This document shows, piece by piece, positions 5,621 to 7,678 of a stretch of DNA of 7,678 nucleotides. Where the stretch lies: the NCBI GenBank assembly GCA_900554985.1, contig USJQ01000047.1, positions 1 through 7,678 of the forward strand, written 5' to 3'. Source of the stretch: an uncultured Collinsella sp. (lineage in GTDB: Bacteria; Actinomycetota; Coriobacteriia; Coriobacteriales; Coriobacteriaceae). The notes below the pieces were generated by a model, which saw only the letters and a program-made list of their open reading frames with translations, was not told the origin of the DNA and searched no databases. The translations under genes were made by a program, and so were the position numbers. Within the stretch, counting starts at the first letter, position 1. The number at the start of each line of letters is the position of its first letter.

Positions 5621-6844
5621 TTAGAAATCGATGTCGGTGTCGTAGTAGCAGGCCTTGAGGATCTTCTCGAAGTCGGCAGCCTTGGTCTCACGCGGGTTCT
5701 CCGGCGTGCAGGCGTCGGTCTCGGCGTTCGCGGCGATCTCGGGCAGCTTGGCGAGGAACTCCTCCTCGGAAACCATCTGCGGGTTCTCGGCGTCGACCTT
5801 CACGCCACCATTTGCGTAATCCTTGATGGACTGCGGAATGTTGAGCTGGTCGTTGAGGTCGCGGATCTTCTGGACGAGCGCAGCGATGAGCTCCTCGTTG
5901 GTCTCGCCGGGAAGGTGCAGGATCTCCTTGGCCACGTAAGCGTAACGCTCGGCAGCACGGGGATCCTTGGAGTTCCACTGGATGACCTTGCCCAGGTACA
6001 TGGCGTTAGCGGCACCGTGGATGATGTGGCCGTTCTCAAAGGCTGCACCGGTCTTGTGAGCCATGGAGTGAACGATGCCGAGCAGGCCCGAGGAGAAGGC
6101 GATACCGGCGATGCACTGAGCCTCGTGCATGTGCTGACGGGCCTCATGGTCGCCAGCATAGGACTTGGGCAGCCACTCGACGATCTCGCGGATGCCGTGC
6201 AGAGCGTTGGCGTCGGTGAACATAGAGGCGAAGGTAGAAACGTAGGCCTCCATGCAGTGGGTCAGAGCATCCATGCCGGTGTGAGCGCACAGCTTGGCGG
6301 GCATGGTGTAGGTGAGCTCGGGGTCGACGATGGCGACATCAGGGGTGATGTTGAAGTCGGCCAGCGGGTACTTGATGCCCTTGGCGTAGTCGGTAATGAC
6401 GGAGAACGCGGTGACCTCGGTAGCGGTGCCGGAGGTAGAGGAGATGGCGCAGAAATGAGCCTTCTGACGCAGCTCGGGGAAGCTGAACGGCTGGATGATG
6501 TTGTCGAAGGACTCCTCGGGATACTCGTAGAAGACCCACATGGCCTTAGCGGCATCGATGGGCGAGCCGCCGCCGATGGCGATAATCCAGTCGGGCTCGA
6601 ACTCGCGCATGGCTTCGGCGCCCTTCATGACCGTCTCGATGGACGGGTCGGACTCGACGCCCTCGAACAGCTTGACCTCCATGCCGGCCTCTTTGAGGTC
6701 GGCCTCGACGTCCTGCAAGAACCCGCCGCGACGCATAGAGCTACCGCCAGAAACGATGATGGCCTTCTTGCCCTTGAGGTTCTTCACCTCGTGGCGAGCG
6801 CCCTCACCAAAGTACAGATCGCGAGGATTGGTAAAACGTCCCAT
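5621..6844 (-). CDS. Iron-containing alcohol dehydrogenase (butanol dehydrogenase/FucO family)
   Basis: This 407-residue group III metal-dependent alcohol dehydrogenase reversibly reduces aldehydes to alcohols with NAD(P)H in the cytosol; in a fermenter this would regenerate NAD(P)+. The coenzyme motif is GGGSPIDAAKAMW (91-103). SSTSGTATEVTAF (135-147) is the standard loop below the cofactor. Fe-binding residues by comparison with FucO are Asp192 and His196 (TGMDALTHCMEAYVS), His259 (VHSMAHKTGAAFE) and His276 (HGAANAMY). Relative to FucO there are about three extra residues before that last His; His273 lies nearby. It resembles the dehydrogenase half of AdhE and clostridial butanol dehydrogenases. 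Substrate cannot be read from sequence. The ATG at 6844-6842 has AGGAGG six bases upstream; an in-frame start 17 codons earlier would add basic, non-family residues. A candidate promoter and operator precede it and a strong terminator follows. Confidence 0.93.
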   Translation of the reverse strand: MGRFTNPRDLYFGEGARHEVKNLKGKKAIIVSGGSSMRRGGFLQDVEADLKEAGMEVKLFEGVESDPSIETVMKGAEAMREFEPDWIIAIGGGSPIDAAKAMWVFYEYPEESFDNIIQPFSFPELRQKAHFCAISSTSGTATEVTAFSVITDYAKGIKYPLADFNITPDVAIVDPELTYTMPAKLCAHTGMDALTHCMEAYVSTFASMFTDANALHGIREIVEWLPKSYAGDHEARQHMHEAQCIAGIAFSSGLLGIVHSMAHKTGAAFENGHIIHGAANAMYLGKVIQWNSKDPRAAERYAYVAKEILHLPGETNEELIAALVQKIRDLNDQLNIPQSIKDYANGGVKVDAENPQMVSEEEFLAKLPEIAANAETDACTPENPRETKAADFEKILKACYYDTDIDF

Positions 6845-6850
6845 ACTGTG

Positions 6851-6856
6851 CCTCCT
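6851..6856 (-). promoter_or_regulatory. Ribosome binding site for the iron alcohol dehydrogenase
   Basis: The minus strand reads AGGAGG, then CACAGT, then ATG: a near-perfect Shine-Dalgarno that selects the start at 6844 over the in-frame ATG at 6895. Confidence 0.9.
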
Positions 6857-6881
6857 AAACAAGCCCCTCTTAGACTTGTGT

Positions 6882-6887
6882 ATATAA
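6882..6887 (-). promoter_or_regulatory. Candidate -10 element of the iron alcohol dehydrogenase
   Basis: The minus strand reads TTATAT within TTATATA, 37 bases before the ATG. The divergent gene has the same TTATATA at nearly the same distance from its start. No consensus -35 is visible, because an inverted repeat occupies that position, which would suit an activated or tightly controlled promoter. Confidence 0.4.
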
Positions 6888-6911
6888 CGGAGCACCCGAT
6901 TGGCTCCGTTA
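6885..6911. repeat. 27-bp inverted repeat at the alcohol dehydrogenase promoter, candidate operator
   Basis: Perfect 9-bp arms TAACGGAGC (6885-6893) and GCTCCGTTA (6903-6911) flank a 9-base spacer. One arm runs into the TTATATA -10 candidate and the other reaches the -35 region, the classical position for a repressor dimer. If transcription starts further upstream it could instead form a leader hairpin. Confidence 0.5.
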
Positions 6912-7030
6912 GGACCGTTTTGCGCGTTGCCGGCGATGACAATGCGCGATGTCTAAACGTCTCAACGCTCAGACAAACACTATTTTACCGTTCTGGTTGG
7001 TCAGTTATTCACCTAAAGCCGCCAATGATG

Positions 7031-7095
7031 AAACGTTTTTTCTATCCCTGAAAACCCTTGTGTGGCATCCATACCCCCAAGCTGGGCAAACGTTT
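7031..7095. promoter_or_regulatory. Pair of AAACGTTT palindromes, possible LacI-family sites
   Basis: AAACGTTT occurs at 7031-7038 and 7088-7095, 57 bp apart. The second lies in GCAAACGTTTT, close to the core of known LacI/GalR-family operators such as PurR boxes. Full dyad symmetry beyond the 8-bp core is poor. No regulator gene is in the window, so this is a motif resemblance only. Confidence 0.3.
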
Positions 7096-7136
7096 TATCA
7101 AGGTTGACTACATACCCCGGGCAGGACGGTGCCCCT

Positions 7137-7179
7137 CCAAAATATGCACCGTTCGCCGCCAAAAATCGACCGTTTGCGG
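7137..7179. repeat. Near-tandem 22/21-bp imperfect direct repeat
   Basis: Two adjacent units, 7137-7158 and 7159-7179, share CCAAAA, then AT, then ACCGTT, with 17 of 21 aligned bases identical and one gap. Both contain ACCGTTY. They may be tandem protein-binding sites or the residue of a duplicated repeat. Confidence 0.55.
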
Positions 7180-7301
7180 CACCGTGATACCACTCGGTCG
7201 TCCAAGGTGCCGACATTTGTGCGACATCCGTCTTCGTGGTGCAAAGGTGCAAGTCTAAGTGCGGCACCCCCGGTGTGCCACATGCGGGTAAACTAGAACC
7301 T

Positions 7302-7307
7302 TATATA
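7302..7307 (+). promoter_or_regulatory. Candidate -10 element of the plus-strand gene
   Basis: TATATA lies within TTATATAG, 37 bases before the ATG at 7345. No consensus -35 is visible; an alternative is TAAACT at 7289-7294. It matches the TTATATA of the divergent gene in sequence and distance. Confidence 0.4.
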
Positions 7308-7332
7308 GAGACATTTGAACCCTAACCGCAGC

Positions 7333-7340
7333 AAAGGAGG
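7333..7340 (+). promoter_or_regulatory. Ribosome binding site of the plus-strand gene
   Basis: AAAGGAGG, then CCCC, then ATG: a full-strength Shine-Dalgarno fixing the start at 7345 of a gene that is otherwise unrecognised. Confidence 0.9.
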
Positions 7341-7344
7341 CCCC

Positions 7345-7678
7345 ATGGCATTCGATCCCATTCAAGAGGATTGCCATCGCCTCGTTCTTGAGGCCTTGCG
7401 CCGCGACAATATCCCGCTCACCGACGGTGCCGCCGTAGAGCGTCTGATGGAACAATTCACCCGCAACCCCGCACTGCTCATCGTGCACGACCGCGACCGC
7501 GCCGGGCACCTCATTGCCAAGGTAGTCGAGGCTGTCGACTACCGCATCCCCTTTATCCCCGACGACGCCCAGGCAGAGCAAGAAGAAGCCGCAGCCGAGA
7601 ACATGCTCCGCGAGGCAGCCGCGCTCGATCCGGCCAACTGGGATGCCCAGCGCATGCTGACGGCGCTCACCGCCGAAT
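7345..7678 (+). CDS. Uncharacterised protein, N-terminal part, with TPR-like segment
   Basis: The frame opens at ATG 7345 behind a strong ribosome binding site and is still open at the window end, giving 111 residues of an incomplete protein. I do not recognise the family. There is no signal peptide or membrane segment. The first 60 residues are mixed charged and hydrophobic, and look like a small helical domain. Residues 76-93 are rich in Ala, Glu and Gln and probably helical. Residues 86-108 (ENMLREAAALDPANWDAQRM and onward) resemble one tetratricopeptide-type helix pair with the common 'A-x-x-L-D-P-x-N-x-D-A' turn, so a TPR protein is possible. It is transcribed away from the alcohol dehydrogenase and may share regulation through the intergenic region. 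Function is unknown. Confidence 0.75.
   Translation, partial: MAFDPIQEDCHRLVLEALRRDNIPLTDGAAVERLMEQFTRNPALLIVHDRDRAGHLIAKVVEAVDYRIPFIPDDAQAEQEEAAAENMLREAAALDPANWDAQRMLTALTAE

Larger units (their letters stand above)
6845..7344. other. 500-bp divergent intergenic region rich in repeats
   Basis: No convincing gene lies between the alcohol dehydrogenase and the divergent plus-strand gene. The region holds both candidate promoters and the inverted repeat at 6885-6911. A weak 8-bp inverted pair is at 6922-6929/6940-6947. AAACGTTT palindromes lie at 7031-7038 and 7088-7095, a near-tandem repeat at 7137-7179, and seven GGTGC or GCACC pentamers within 7128-7268. CAAGTCTAAG occurs once in each gene's leader direction (6878-6869 minus, 7250-7259 plus). 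One minus-strand frame from a GTG at 7267 to 7013 (84 codons) is open but has no Shine-Dalgarno and no recognised domain. Its translation repeats AANG and KTF because of the DNA repeats. Confidence 0.7.

Noticed and set aside
6871..6888. Rex (NADH-sensing) operator at the alcohol dehydrogenase promoter
   Set aside because: TTGTG followed by an AT-rich core looks like one Rex half-site, but the second half does not match the expected complement.
5915..7051. Long plus-strand open frame antisense to the alcohol dehydrogenase
   Set aside because: It covers a well-supported gene and runs on into repeat-rich intergenic DNA; its Gly/Val/Asp-rich translation looks like a shadow frame.
1..7678. CRISPR array, tRNA, rRNA, insertion sequence or prophage parts
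   Set aside because: No regularly spaced repeats, cloverleaf-like tracts, transposase, integrase or phage-like reading frames were found on either strand.

Overview
The window looks like chromosome from a high-GC, anaerobic, fermenting actinobacterium, most likely Collinsella or a close relative in the Coriobacteriia. This is inferred from the GC-rich codon choice, YchF beside a large multi-cluster ferredoxin, and glycerol-dehydrogenase and iron-alcohol-dehydrogenase genes. It is not proven. No phage, transposase, CRISPR, tRNA or rRNA sequence was seen.

Layout. A plus-strand gene enters from the left and ends at 291; it is the C-terminal end of a Cof-like HAD protein that appears to have lost catalytic residues. 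It converges, with a 9-bp gap, on a minus-strand run filling 301-6844. In transcription order that run is: an iron-containing alcohol dehydrogenase (6844-5621), a canonical glycerol dehydrogenase (5540-4440), a divergent second glycerol dehydrogenase (4326-3259), a multi-[4Fe-4S] protein (3107-1854), the P-loop ATPase YchF (1739-696), and a small DUF1648-type membrane protein (684-301). Strong intrinsic terminators follow the alcohol dehydrogenase and the first glycerol dehydrogenase, so the three dehydrogenases are neighbours but probably not a simple operon. ychF and the DUF1648 gene are 11 bp apart and likely cotranscribed.

About 500 bp (6845-7344) separates the alcohol dehydrogenase from a divergent plus-strand gene that leaves the window on the right. 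That region is dense in inverted and direct repeats: an inverted repeat abutting the alcohol dehydrogenase -10, two AAACGTTT palindromes, a near-tandem 21/22-bp repeat, and seven GGTGC/GCACC pentamers within 141 bp. It also holds an 84-codon minus-strand open frame of doubtful status.

Together the metabolic genes suggest NAD(P)H-linked interconversion of alcohols and carbonyls: glycerol/dihydroxyacetone for the GldA proteins, and an aldehyde/alcohol pair for the Fe-ADH. The ferredoxin-like protein may connect to the same redox economy. I see no clear new multi-gene system. The points most worth a second look are the YchF variant, the cysteine-rich ferredoxin protein, the two unlike GldA paralogs and the structured intergenic DNA.
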